Below, piece after piece: positions 24,665 to 32,864 of a stretch of DNA of 64,000 bases (positions are counted from its first letter, which is position 1; each line of letters opens with the position of its first letter). The stretch spans positions 1 to 64,000 of the forward strand of contig NZ_NOIG01000004.1 in NCBI RefSeq assembly GCF_002245625.1, given 5' to 3'. A program made the translations under genes and the position numbers. The notes under the pieces are model-generated. The model did not search any database. It was not told where the DNA came from and saw only the letters and a program-made list of their open reading frames with translations. This DNA comes from Acidovorax kalamii (GTDB lineage: Bacteria > Pseudomonadota > Gammaproteobacteria > Burkholderiales > Burkholderiaceae_C).

Positions 24665-24706
24665 GGAGGCAGGTTTCCTGGTGGGGGGCGGCGGCAGAGA
24701 AAGAAA

Positions 24707-24746
24707 TGGTAACTGCGTTTCACGCAAAGTGGGTCATGAGTTACCA
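24707..24746. promoter_or_regulatory. Widely spaced inverted repeat upstream of hexR
   Basis: TGGTAACT (24707-24714) and AGTTACCA (24739-24746) are perfect 8-bp arms 24 bp apart, in the hexR promoter region. Each arm resembles a HexR half-site (GTAA/TTAC), but the spacing is not that of a normal 15-bp operator. Confidence 0.3.
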
Positions 24747-24901
24747 CGAGGGCGGCTCAATCTGGCCGGAGCCCTCTGCATGTGCCCCTGCGTTCACCTG
24801 TGCTTGCACACCCTGCGTGTTATCCCGGTGGCCGGGGGCGTGGCCGGGCTCTAGGATGGGCTGAAACTTTATTGTCATATTTGATTGGAACGGAAGCCCC
24901 G

Positions 24902-25927
24902 ATGCGCAAGCCCATCCTCCACACCTTTGCCGCTGCCGCCCTGGCCCTGCTGGCCTCCAGCGCTTATGCCCAAGGCCAAGTCAACATCATCTGCTCGGTG
25001 CAGGCCGAGTGGTGCAACCTGATGTCCACCGTGTATTCCAAGACCACCGGCACCAAGGTCAACATGACGGCCAAAGGCTCGGGCGAAGCGCTCGCACAGC
25101 TCAACGCCGAGAAGGCCAACCCCAAGACCGACATCTGGTTTGGCGGCACGGGCGACCCGCACCTGCAGGCGGCTGAGCAAGGCCTCACGCTCGAGTACAA
25201 ATCGGCCCAGCTCGCGCAGCTGCATCCTTGGGCGCAGAAGCAGGCCGCTGACTCCAAGTACCGCACTGTGGGCGTGTACCTGGGCCCGCTGGGCTTCGGC
25301 TACAACACAGAGCTGCTGGCCAAGCGCAAGCTGAAAGCCCCGCAGTCCTGGGCCGACCTGCTCAAGCCCGAGTTCAAGGGCGAGGTGCAGATGGCCAACC
25401 CCGCATCCAGCGGCACGGCTTACACCATGATCGCCACGCTGGTGCAGATCATGGGTGAGGAAAAGGCCTTTGAATACCTCAAGGCCCTGCACCCCAACAT
25501 CAGCACCTACACCCGCTCGGGCACGGCGCCCGTCAAGGCGGCGGCGCGCGGCGAGACCACCATCTCGGTAAGCTTTGTGCACGACGTGACCACCGAGGCG
25601 GTCAACGGCTTCCCCGTGGGCTCTGTCACCCCGTCTGAAGGCACGGGCGCCGAAGTGGGTTCGATGAGCATCGTCAAGAACGGCCCCAATACCGAGGCCG
25701 CCAAGAAGTTCTACGAATGGGCGCTCACGCCCGGTGGCCAGCAGTTTGGCCTGGCGGCCAAGCAGTTCCAGCTGCCCAGCAACACGCAGGTGCCCAAAGA
25801 CCCGCGCATGACCGACCCCGCCAAGATCAAGCTCATCAACTACGACTACGCCAAGTACGGTGCCAGCGCCGAGCGCCGCCGCCTGATTGCGCGCTGGGAA
25901 AAAGAAGTCCAGAACGCGGCGCGCTGA
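24902..25927 (+). CDS. ABC transporter substrate-binding protein (FbpA/AfuA or 2-aminoethylphosphonate-binding type)
   Basis: 341 residues. Signal peptide MRKPILHTFAAAALALLASS ends at about AYA|Q. The fold is that of the small-anion/iron group of periplasmic binding proteins (KTDIWFGGTGDPHLQAAEQG, VYLGPLGFGYNTELL, ANPASSGTAYTMIATLVQIM). I cannot see the iron-binding Tyr pair of FbpA with confidence. The combination with a fused permease and a PotA-like ATPase is common both for ferric iron and for putative phosphonate or other phosphorylated ligands, so the substrate is left open. Its stop overlaps the permease start (TGATG). Confidence 0.85.
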   Translation: MRKPILHTFAAAALALLASSAYAQGQVNIICSVQAEWCNLMSTVYSKTTGTKVNMTAKGSGEALAQLNAEKANPKTDIWFGGTGDPHLQAAEQGLTLEYKSAQLAQLHPWAQKQAADSKYRTVGVYLGPLGFGYNTELLAKRKLKAPQSWADLLKPEFKGEVQMANPASSGTAYTMIATLVQIMGEEKAFEYLKALHPNISTYTRSGTAPVKAAARGETTISVSFVHDVTTEAVNGFPVGSVTPSEGTGAEVGSMSIVKNGPNTEAAKKFYEWALTPGGQQFGLAAKQFQLPSNTQVPKDPRMTDPAKIKLINYDYAKYGASAERRRLIARWEKEVQNAAR

Positions 25928-28158
25928 TGGCGGCCGCGTCTGTGGCGATGGGGCTCGCGCCCCGGCGGGCGGTGGCGGCCAACCGGCCCCTGTGGGCCTG
26001 GGTGCTGATCGGTGTGCTTGGCTACCTGCTGCTGCCCTGGTATGCGCAGCAGGACGCCAACGGCCTGCTGGCCGTGGGACTGGTGTGGGGCGATGCGCAG
26101 GCCGCCAATGGCCTGCTGCAGGCCGCGCAGCATGGGCGCCCCTGGCTGTGGCTGGGCCTGCTGGGCCTGGCTGTGGCAGGCGTGGGGGCGGCCCTGCCTG
26201 CGGGCCGCCAGCAAGGCGCTGTGTTGGTGGCTGGGGGCGCGCTGGGGCTGGTGGCCTTGCTGCTCGGTGGCTTCACCATTGGCGCGCGCGGCTGGGCGTT
26301 TGAATGGATAAATGCCAGCCTGGGCGAACTGGGCACACGCCAGCCCGGCATGGGCTGGGGTGGATTTGTGGTGCTGTCGGCGTTGCTGGTGCTGCTGTCG
26401 TTTGGCGTTGCGCGGCGCGGCTTCTTCAAGGGCGATCTGTTTGTGGCGGCGGCCGTGCTGGGCTGTGGCAGCCTGCTGGCGCTGTTCATCGTGTTCCCGG
26501 TGCTCAAGGCGCTGTCGGCCGCGTTTTTTCTGGAGGACGGCCCGTTCTCGCTGGCCGTGATGTGGGAGCGCATCGCACACGAGCGCAACTTTGGCCTGGC
26601 CTGCCTGGGGGGCGGGCAGCGCTGCGGCGTGGCGTGGAACACGCTGTTCCTGGGCCTCATGACAGCGACCAGCACCACGCTGCTGGGCACCTTCATGGCG
26701 CTGATGGCCGAGCGTGCCTCGCGCCGGTATGCCCGGCCGCTCAACATCGTGGCGCTGCTGCCCATCATCACGCCGCCCTTTGTGGTGGGCCTGGGGCTCA
26801 TCCTGCTGTTCGGCCGCGCGGGGGTGTTCAACCAGTTTCTGGAGTACGCGTTTGGCATCACGCCCACGCGCTGGTTCTACGGCTGGTTCGGCGTGTGGGT
26901 GGCACAGACCTTCGCCTTCACGCCCATCGCCTTCATGATCATGCGCGGCGTGGTGCAGGGCGTGGCCCCCAGCCTGGAAGAGGCCGCACAAACCCTGCGC
27001 GCCAGCCCGCACCAGACCTTCATGACCGTCACGCTGCCGCTGCTCAAGCCCGGCCTGGCCAACGCCTTCCTGGTGGGCTTCATCGAGAGCATGGCCGACT
27101 TCGGCAACCCCATCGTGGTGGGCGGGCAGTTCTCGGTGCTGTCCACCGAAATTTTCTTCGCCATCGTGGGCGCGCAGTACGACCAGGGCCGTGCCGCATC
27201 GCTGGCCTGGATCCTCACGCTGTTCGCGCTCACCGTGTTCGCCATTCAGCGCGGGCTACTGGGCAAGCAGAACTTCACCACCGTCTCGGGCAAGGGCGAT
27301 GCAGGCATTGCCATGCCGCTGCCCCAAGGCGTGCGCCGCGCGGTGCACTCCATTGCGCTGCCCTGGATGGCGTTCACCCTCATCGTGTACCTGTTCGCGC
27401 TCGCCGGTGGTTTTGTGCAGACCTGGGGGCGCGACTACACCATCACGCTGGCGCATTTCCGTACCGCGTTCAGCGTGGAATGGGGGCAGTTCGGTGTGGT
27501 GTGGGCGGGCACGGCGTGGAACTCGTTCTTCACGACCCTCAAGCTCGCCGCCATTTCGGCGCCGCTCACGGCCACGCTGGGCATCGGCATTGCGTGGCTG
27601 CTGGCGCGCACCGAGTTCCGGGGGCAGGGCGCGTTCGAGTTCTCGGCCTTGCTGGCGTTTGCCATCCCGGGCACGGTGCTGGGCGTGAGCTACATCCTGG
27701 CCTTCAACGTGCCGCCGTTCGAGCTGACGGGCACGGCGCTCATCATTGTGTTGTGCTTCATGTTCCGCAATTTGCCGGTGGGCGTGCGGGCGGGCACGGC
27801 GGCTTTCAAGCAGCTCGACCGGTCGCTGGATGAAGCGTCCGTCATGCTGCGCGCAGGCAGCGTGCAGACGCTGCGCCACGTGGTGCTGCCGCTGCTCAAG
27901 CCCGCGCTGGTGGCCGCGCTGGTCTACAGCTTTGTGCGCGCCATCACCACCGTGAGCGCGGTGATCTTTCTGGTCACGGCCGAGAACGAGCTGGCCACCA
28001 CCTACATCATCGGCCGCGTGGGCAATGGCGACTATGGCGTGGCGCTGGCGTACTGCACGGTGCTCATCATCCTCATGTCGGCCTCCATCGGACTCATTCA
28101 ACTGCTCGTCGGCGACCGCAAGCTTGGGCGGCGTGCAGCCGCACCCGCCGCGCACTGA
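25927..28158 (+). CDS. ABC transporter permease with two fused membrane domains (FbpB type)
   Basis: 743 residues. Two BPD_transp_1 domains are fused in one chain. The EAA loops are LEEAAQTLRASPHQTFMTVT in the first half and LDEASVMLRAGSVQTLRHVV in the second. About 12 helices belong to these domains. In addition the first ~200 residues form four or five extra hydrophobic helices separated by Gly/Ala-rich turns (LLGLAVAGVGAALPAGRQQG), making the protein longer than the ~550 residues of ordinary FbpB. It is translationally coupled to the binding protein and followed by the ATPase gene 26 bp later. Confidence 0.88.
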   Translation: MAAASVAMGLAPRRAVAANRPLWAWVLIGVLGYLLLPWYAQQDANGLLAVGLVWGDAQAANGLLQAAQHGRPWLWLGLLGLAVAGVGAALPAGRQQGAVLVAGGALGLVALLLGGFTIGARGWAFEWINASLGELGTRQPGMGWGGFVVLSALLVLLSFGVARRGFFKGDLFVAAAVLGCGSLLALFIVFPVLKALSAAFFLEDGPFSLAVMWERIAHERNFGLACLGGGQRCGVAWNTLFLGLMTATSTTLLGTFMALMAERASRRYARPLNIVALLPIITPPFVVGLGLILLFGRAGVFNQFLEYAFGITPTRWFYGWFGVWVAQTFAFTPIAFMIMRGVVQGVAPSLEEAAQTLRASPHQTFMTVTLPLLKPGLANAFLVGFIESMADFGNPIVVGGQFSVLSTEIFFAIVGAQYDQGRAASLAWILTLFALTVFAIQRGLLGKQNFTTVSGKGDAGIAMPLPQGVRRAVHSIALPWMAFTLIVYLFALAGGFVQTWGRDYTITLAHFRTAFSVEWGQFGVVWAGTAWNSFFTTLKLAAISAPLTATLGIGIAWLLARTEFRGQGAFEFSALLAFAIPGTVLGVSYILAFNVPPFELTGTALIIVLCFMFRNLPVGVRAGTAAFKQLDRSLDEASVMLRAGSVQTLRHVVLPLLKPALVAALVYSFVRAITTVSAVIFLVTAENELATTYIIGRVGNGDYGVALAYCTVLIILMSASIGLIQLLVGDRKLGRRAAAPAAH

Positions 28159-28184
28159 CCACTCTCCAAAAGAAGAACAACGCC

Positions 28185-29267
28185 ATGAACCACAGCGACG
28201 CGGGCATCGTGTTCCGCAACATCACCAAGCGCTACGGCACTGACAGCAGTGCGGCCATGGCTGTCAAGGGCATCAGCTTTGAGGTGCCGCGTGGCACGCT
28301 CACCACCATCCTCGGCCCCTCGGGCTGCGGCAAGACGACCACCTTGCGCATGATCGCCGGGCTGGAGTCGCCCACGTCCGGCGAGATATTCATCGGCGGC
28401 AAGGACGTGACCACGCTGGGCCCCGCCCAACGCAACGTGAGCATGATGTTCCAGAGCTACGCGCTGTTCCCGCACATGAACGTGGTGGAGAACGTGATGT
28501 ACGGCCTGCGCATGTCCGGCCAAGCCAAGGAGGCGGCCCGCGCCAAGGCCGTGGAGGCGCTGCGCGGCGTGGGCCTGGTGGGGTTTGACGACCGCCTGCC
28601 CAGCGAGCTGTCGGGCGGCCAGCAGCAGCGTGTGGCCCTGGCCCGCGCGCTGGTGCTGGAGCCCGAGGTGCTGCTGTTTGACGAGCCCCTGTCCAACCTC
28701 GACGCGCGCCTGCGCCGCGAGATGCGCGAAGAAATCCGTGCGCTGCAGCAGCGCCTGTCGCTCACGGTGGCCTACGTCACGCACGACCAGGCCGAGGCCA
28801 TGGCCGTGAGCGACCAGATCATCGTGATGAACCAGGGCCTGATTGCGCAAAAAGGCTCGCCCCGCGCGTTGTACGAAACCCCGCACAGTGAGTTTGTTGC
28901 GGGCTTCATGGGCGAGGCCATGCTGTTCCCGGCCATGGCCGACGCTGACGGCACGGTGGCGCTCGGCCCACTGGTGCTGCGCCCCCGCATGGCGGTGCAG
29001 AGCGGCCCGGTGAAGGTGGCGGTGCGCCCCGAGGCCTGGCGCATCACCCGCCAGGGCGAGGGGCTGCTGCCCGCGCGGCTGGCCAAGTCGGCCTACCTGG
29101 GCGCGGTGCACGAGTACACGTTTGAAACCGCGCTCGGGAGCATCTTTGTGGTGTCGTCCGACCTCGACGATGTGCTGGCCGTGGGTGACGAGGTGGGGCT
29201 GGGCCTGGGGGTGCACGGCGTATCGGTGGTTGGTAGTACTGAAGGCTCTACGCCCGATGCGGAATAA
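28185..29267 (+). CDS. ABC transporter ATP-binding protein (FbpC/PotA type)
   Basis: 360 residues. Walker A is [14 protein letters not shown], the Q-loop [12 protein letters not shown], the signature [15 protein letters not shown], and Walker [13 protein letters not shown], followed by [16 protein letters not shown]-terminal TOBE-type regulatory domain begins about residue 255. It energises the import system encoded just upstream. The next gene, transaldolase, begins 10 bp after its stop and may be cotranscribed. Confidence 0.92.
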   Translation: MNHSDAGIVFRNITKRYGTDSSAAMAVKGISFEVPRGTLTTILGPSGCGKTTTLRMIAGLESPTSGEIFIGGKDVTTLGPAQRNVSMMFQSYALFPHMNVVENVMYGLRMSGQAKEAARAKAVEALRGVGLVGFDDRLPSELSGGQQQRVALARALVLEPEVLLFDEPLSNLDARLRREMREEIRALQQRLSLTVAYVTHDQAEAMAVSDQIIVMNQGLIAQKGSPRALYETPHSEFVAGFMGEAMLFPAMADADGTVALGPLVLRPRMAVQSGPVKVAVRPEAWRITRQGEGLLPARLAKSAYLGAVHEYTFETALGSIFVVSSDLDDVLAVGDEVGLGLGVHGVSVVGSTEGSTPDAE

Positions 29268-29277
29268 TGGCGCCACC

Positions 29278-30228
29278 ATGACGCACCAACTCGACGCCCT
29301 CAAACAGTTCACCACCGTGGTTGCCGACACCGGCGACTTCAAGCAACTGGCGCAGTTCCAGCCCCAGGATGCCACCACCAACCCGTCGCTGATCCTCAAA
29401 GCCGTGCAAAAGCCTGAGTACGCGCCGCTGCTGCAAGACACCGTGGCCCAGTTCCGGGGCCGCCCGATGGATGAAATCATCGACCGCCTGCTCGTGCGCT
29501 TCGGCCGCGAGATCCTGGCCACCATCCCGGGCCGTGTGTCCACCGAGGTCGATGCCCGCCTGAGCTTTGACACCAGCGCCACCGTCACGCGCGCCGAGCG
29601 CATCATCGAGCTGTACCAGGCCGAAGGCATCCACATCGACCGCGTGCTGATCAAGATCGCCTCCACCTGGGAAGGCATCAAGGCCGCCGAGCAGCTGGAG
29701 CGCAAGGGCATCCATACCAACCTCACACTGCTGTTCTCGTTCGCCCAGGCCGTGGCCTGCGGCGACGCCAAGGTGCAGCTGATCTCGCCCTTTGTGGGCC
29801 GTATTTACGACTGGTACAAGAAGCAGGCGGGTGCGAGCTGGGACGAAGCCGCCCGCGCTGGCGCCAACGACCCGGGCGTGCAATCGGTCACGCAGATCTA
29901 CAACCACTACAAGCGTTTTGGCATTGCTACCGAGGTGATGGGCGCGAGCTTTCGCAACGTGGGCCAGATCACGGCGCTGGCCGGGTGTGACCTGCTGACC
30001 ATTGCGCCCGAGCTGTTGGCGCAGCTGGCGGCGAGCGAGGCGCCGTTGCAGCGCGCGCTGGATGCGGAGGCTGCCAAGGCGATGGACTTGCCTGCGGTGA
30101 ACTATGACGAGGCGGGGTTCCGTTATGCGTTGAATGAGGACGCGATGGCGACGGAGAAGCTGGCTGAGGGGATTCGGGCGTTTGCTGCGGATGCGGTGAA
30201 GCTGGAGAAGCTGATCCTGGCGGCTTGA
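29278..30228 (+). CDS. tal: Transaldolase
   Basis: 316 residues, TalB-type. The Schiff-base lysine is Lys126 in [11 protein letters not shown]. The N-terminal [12 protein letters not shown] and the [11 protein letters not shown] and [19 protein letters not shown] motifs are all conserved. It transfers dihydroxyacetone units between sugar phosphates in the non-oxidative pentose phosphate pathway. It starts 10 bp behind an ABC transporter operon and lies about 5 kb from hexR, so regulation together with the sugar genes is possible. No HexR-like site is visible directly upstream. An in-frame ATG at 29257 is less likely. Confidence 0.96.
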   Translation: MTHQLDALKQFTTVVADTGDFKQLAQFQPQDATTNPSLILKAVQKPEYAPLLQDTVAQFRGRPMDEIIDRLLVRFGREILATIPGRVSTEVDARLSFDTSATVTRAERIIELYQAEGIHIDRVLIKIASTWEGIKAAEQLERKGIHTNLTLLFSFAQAVACGDAKVQLISPFVGRIYDWYKKQAGASWDEAARAGANDPGVQSVTQIYNHYKRFGIATEVMGASFRNVGQITALAGCDLLTIAPELLAQLAASEAPLQRALDAEAAKAMDLPAVNYDEAGFRYALNEDAMATEKLAEGIRAFAADAVKLEKLILAA

Positions 30229-30248
30229 AGTTGCTTTTGGTTTTTTGG

Positions 30249-30291
30249 GCGGCTGGTGCTTGTTTTGGGAGCACCAGCCGCTTTGTTTTTT
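30249..30291 (+). terminator. Intrinsic terminator after transaldolase
   Basis: A perfect 12-bp stem, GCGGCTGGTGCT / AGCACCAGCCGC, followed by TTTGTTTTTT. Confidence 0.92.
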
Positions 30292-30344
30292 GTAGCTCAG
30301 CCCGAACGGTTCCGAGGTGGCGCCCAGGCTTCGAAAACTCAGCC

Positions 30345-30420
30345 TTTTAGATCTATCTGCTATCAAAAAAAGAGCTGTAAAGATGTATCCAGAGCGCGGA
30401 GAAGCCCAAAAAATCTCAAA
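30345..30420 (-). repeat. AT-armed interspersed repeat, copy 5
   Basis: On the minus strand TTTTGGGCTTCTCCGCGCTC is followed by ACAGCTCTTTTTTTGATAGC. It lies between the convergent tal and histidine kinase genes. Confidence 0.6.
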
Positions 30421-30423
30421 AAA

Positions 30424-31818
30424 TCACCCCGCAGGCACCCGCATCCCCACCCGCAATCCCTTCGGCACCACCCCCTCGGCCACCGTCCGGCCGCCGTGCC
30501 GCAGTGCAATCTCCTCCACGATCGACAGGCCCAGTCCACAGCCGCCCGCCTTGTCGGACCCGCGCCAGAACCGCGCAAACAGATCGCCCAGGTGCTCGGC
30601 CGGTACACCCGGCCCGTCGTCCTCCACCACCAGCAAGGCCCAGCGGCCGGGCTCCTCGTGGCCTACGCGCACCGTCACGGTGGCGCCGGGGCCTGCGTAG
30701 TGCAGGGCGTTGTCGATGAGGTTGTTCAGCGCCTCGCGCAGCAGCAGCGGGTGGCCCTGCACGGGCAGGCTGTCGTCGCCCTCGTAGCCCAGGTCCATGC
30801 CCTGGGCCAGGGCGCGGGCGGCCCATTCGCGGGCCACCTCGCGGGCCAGGGCGGCCAGGTCGATGGACTGCATCTCCACGTTCGACTCAGATCGCGCCAG
30901 CTGCAGCAGCTGGTGCACCAGGTGGGCGCTGCGCTGGGCGGCCGACAGCACCTTCTGCAGGCGGGCCTGCACTGCCGGTTCGTGACTTTCGTGCAAGGCC
31001 AGCTCGGTCTGGCCGATCAGGCCTGCGAGCGGGGTGCGCAACTGGTGGGCGGCGTCGTTGAGAAAACGCTTTTCCTTTTGCTGGCCGCGTGCCACGGTTT
31101 CCAGCAGCCGGTTGATGGTGCTGGCCAGCGAATGCACCTCCTGCGGGGCCGATGTCAGCTCGATCGGCAGCAGCGGTGTGGTGCCCGTGTGGGGCTGGGC
31201 GCCCGCGCGTTCGATCTGCGCCTCCAGGCGCTTGAGGGGCTGCAGGCCGCGCAGCACGCCGGCGTACACCACGGCACTCAGGGCCAGGCCCATCAGGCCC
31301 ATGGGGAACACCATCTGCTCCAGCAGCTCCTGCGCAATGCGCTCACGCACGGTGAGGCTCTGGGCCACCTGCACGCGCAGGCGCTGGCGGGTAGAGGCGG
31401 TGCCGTAGTCCACGTCCAGCAGGGCCACGCGCACGGGGCGGTCGTCCACGCGGGCGTGGTACAGGTAGGGGTCGCCCACGCGCACATCGACGGGCGGCGG
31501 CGGCGGCAGCTGGGCGTTGCCCAGCAGAAAGCGCCCGGGTGGGGACGACACCATGTAGGTAATGCGGTCGGCCGGGTCTTGCTCCAGGATGTCCTGCGCG
31601 GCCTTCGGAAAGTCCACCAGCAGCCCGTCGCCAATCGGCTTGATTTGCCGCGCCAGCGCCCGCACCGACTGCGTCAGCGTCTGGTCAATCCCCTTCTCGC
31701 CGTTCTGCAGCGCAATCCGCCACGCCAGAAACCCGCCGGACAGCCACAACACCAGCTGCGGCAGCAACAGCCACAGCAGCAGCTTGCGTTGAAGAGAAAC
31801 CCCGGGAACGTGGCGCAT
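30424..31818 (-). CDS. Two-component sensor histidine kinase (TctE/QseC-like)
   Basis: 464 residues. Transmembrane helices at about 12-32 (LLLWLLLPQLVLWLSGGFLA) and 280-300 on the minus-strand gene's nucleotide midpoint, that is near residues 175-195 (GLMGLALSAVVYAGVL), enclose a periplasmic sensor domain of the TctE_N kind. The phospho-His lies in FLNDAAHQLRTPLAGL, the N-box in LNNLIDNALHYAGPG, and the ATP lid in VVEDDGPGVPAEH and GGCGLGLSIVEEI. It follows the response regulator gene after a 161-bp gap filled by repeat copy D. Its likely targets are the divergent sugar importer genes, by analogy with GtrS/GltR of pseudomonads. The signal is unknown. Confidence 0.9.
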   Translation of the reverse strand: MRHVPGVSLQRKLLLWLLLPQLVLWLSGGFLAWRIALQNGEKGIDQTLTQSVRALARQIKPIGDGLLVDFPKAAQDILEQDPADRITYMVSSPPGRFLLGNAQLPPPPPVDVRVGDPYLYHARVDDRPVRVALLDVDYGTASTRQRLRVQVAQSLTVRERIAQELLEQMVFPMGLMGLALSAVVYAGVLRGLQPLKRLEAQIERAGAQPHTGTTPLLPIELTSAPQEVHSLASTINRLLETVARGQQKEKRFLNDAAHQLRTPLAGLIGQTELALHESHEPAVQARLQKVLSAAQRSAHLVHQLLQLARSESNVEMQSIDLAALAREVAREWAARALAQGMDLGYEGDDSLPVQGHPLLLREALNNLIDNALHYAGPGATVTVRVGHEEPGRWALLVVEDDGPGVPAEHLGDLFARFWRGSDKAGGCGLGLSIVEEIALRHGGRTVAEGVVPKGLRVGMRVPAG

Positions 31819-31841
31819 GAATGACCGTAAAAATCAAGTGG

Positions 31842-31979
31842 CGCGCGGCTTGCAACTGGCGCGACCGAGGCCAGTGCCGCCGCGCAAGGGCCGCCAAGCC
31901 GCAGATACGGCGCTGCGCTTGTGTGCGCTGGCGGCGTCCCCCCCACGGGGGGAAGATGCGAAGCATCTCAGGGGGGGCT
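31842..31979 (-). repeat. Intra-operon GC-rich repeat, copy D
   Basis: On the minus strand it opens AAGCCCCCCCTGAGATGCTT immediately after the response regulator stop. It continues GGGGGGGACGCCGCCAGCGC, has a variant middle, then GGCGGCCCTTGCGCGGCGGC, and closes GCGCCAGTTGCA. It is in the sense orientation in the RR-HK operon and ends about 25 bp before the kinase start. Confidence 0.85.
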
Positions 31980-32696
31980 TCATGGTCTATTCAGCATGTA
32001 CCCCAACCCCCGGATATTGCGGATGTTCAGGGGCGAGGCGTCCAGCTTCTTGCGCAGGCGGTGCACATACACCTCCAGCGCATTCGAGGCCAATGGCGCT
32101 GCGGCCTGGCCGGGTTCGGTGGGGCTGGCGCGCCAGGCGGCCAGCACGTCGTCGCGCGTGACCACCTCGCCCACACGGTGGGCCAGCAGGGCCAGCAGTT
32201 CCCACTCGCGCTGGGTCAGGTCCAGCGGGTCGCCGTTCAGCGCGGCTGCCTGGCCCGCGTGGTCCAGCACCAGCGGGCCCAGGGTGGTGAGCTGCGGGCC
32301 CTGGGTGCTGCTGGCCTGGGTAAATGCGGGCTGGCGCGCACGGCGCAGCATGGCCTGCAGGCGGGCCTGCAGCTCCTGCATGTTGAAGGGTTTGGTGAGG
32401 TAGTCGTCGGCCCCGGCGTTGAGGCCCTGCACGCGGTCTTCCACGCCGTCGCGGGCCGTGAGGATCAGCACGGGCAGGCCCGCAATGTGGGCGCGCGCCC
32501 AGGTCAGCAGCTCAATGCCATCGGCGCCCGGCAGGCCCAGGTCCAGGATGATCCCGTCCACTGCCTGCATCTGCAAAAGCGCCATGGCCTGCGGCACGCT
32601 GCTGGCGGTGCAGACGCTGTAATCGAGTTGCTTGAGTTGGCCGGAAAGTGCGTCGAGCAAGAGAGCGTCGTCTTCGACAATGAGTAGCGTGGCCAT
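31980..32696 (-). CDS. Two-component response regulator (OmpR/TctD family)
   Basis: 238 residues. The receiver domain (1-~120) has acidic pocket residues in LIVEDDALLL, the phospho-acceptor Asp52 in ILDLGLPGADG, Thr in LILTARDGVED and Lys in YLTKPFNM. The C-terminal winged helix (about 135-235) ends with the typical ALEVYVHRLRKKLDASPLNI. It is divergent from the sugar-binding protein gene, with a shared 168-bp promoter region that also holds a HexR-like site. That arrangement suggests it activates the importer; this is inference from context. Confidence 0.92.
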   Translation of the reverse strand: MATLLIVEDDALLLDALSGQLKQLDYSVCTASSVPQAMALLQMQAVDGIILDLGLPGADGIELLTWARAHIAGLPVLILTARDGVEDRVQGLNAGADDYLTKPFNMQELQARLQAMLRRARQPAFTQASSTQGPQLTTLGPLVLDHAGQAAALNGDPLDLTQREWELLALLAHRVGEVVTRDDVLAAWRASPTEPGQAAAPLASNALEVYVHRLRKKLDASPLNIRNIRGLGYMLNRP

Positions 32697-32784
32697 GGAT
32701 TGAGCATATCAAAGGGCCCCGCAGCCAAGCCTTTGTGGCCCGGTTGCGACTCTCAGGGAAAGCCCTGAGAATTAAATTAATTAT

Positions 32785-32799
32785 TGTAATTAAAGTACC
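32785..32799. promoter_or_regulatory. Putative HexR operator upstream of sugar ABC importer
   Basis: TGTAATTAAAGTACC resembles the known HexR palindrome (TGTAATTAAATTACA type) with two mismatches in the right arm. It is centred about 73 bp upstream of the binding-protein start, in the shared promoter region with the response regulator gene. Confidence 0.65.
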
Positions 32800-32864
32800 G
32801 ACTGCGCTGAACAGCACCGAATTGCGGCGCACCAAACGGATTCAAACATCGAGGAGACACGGGT

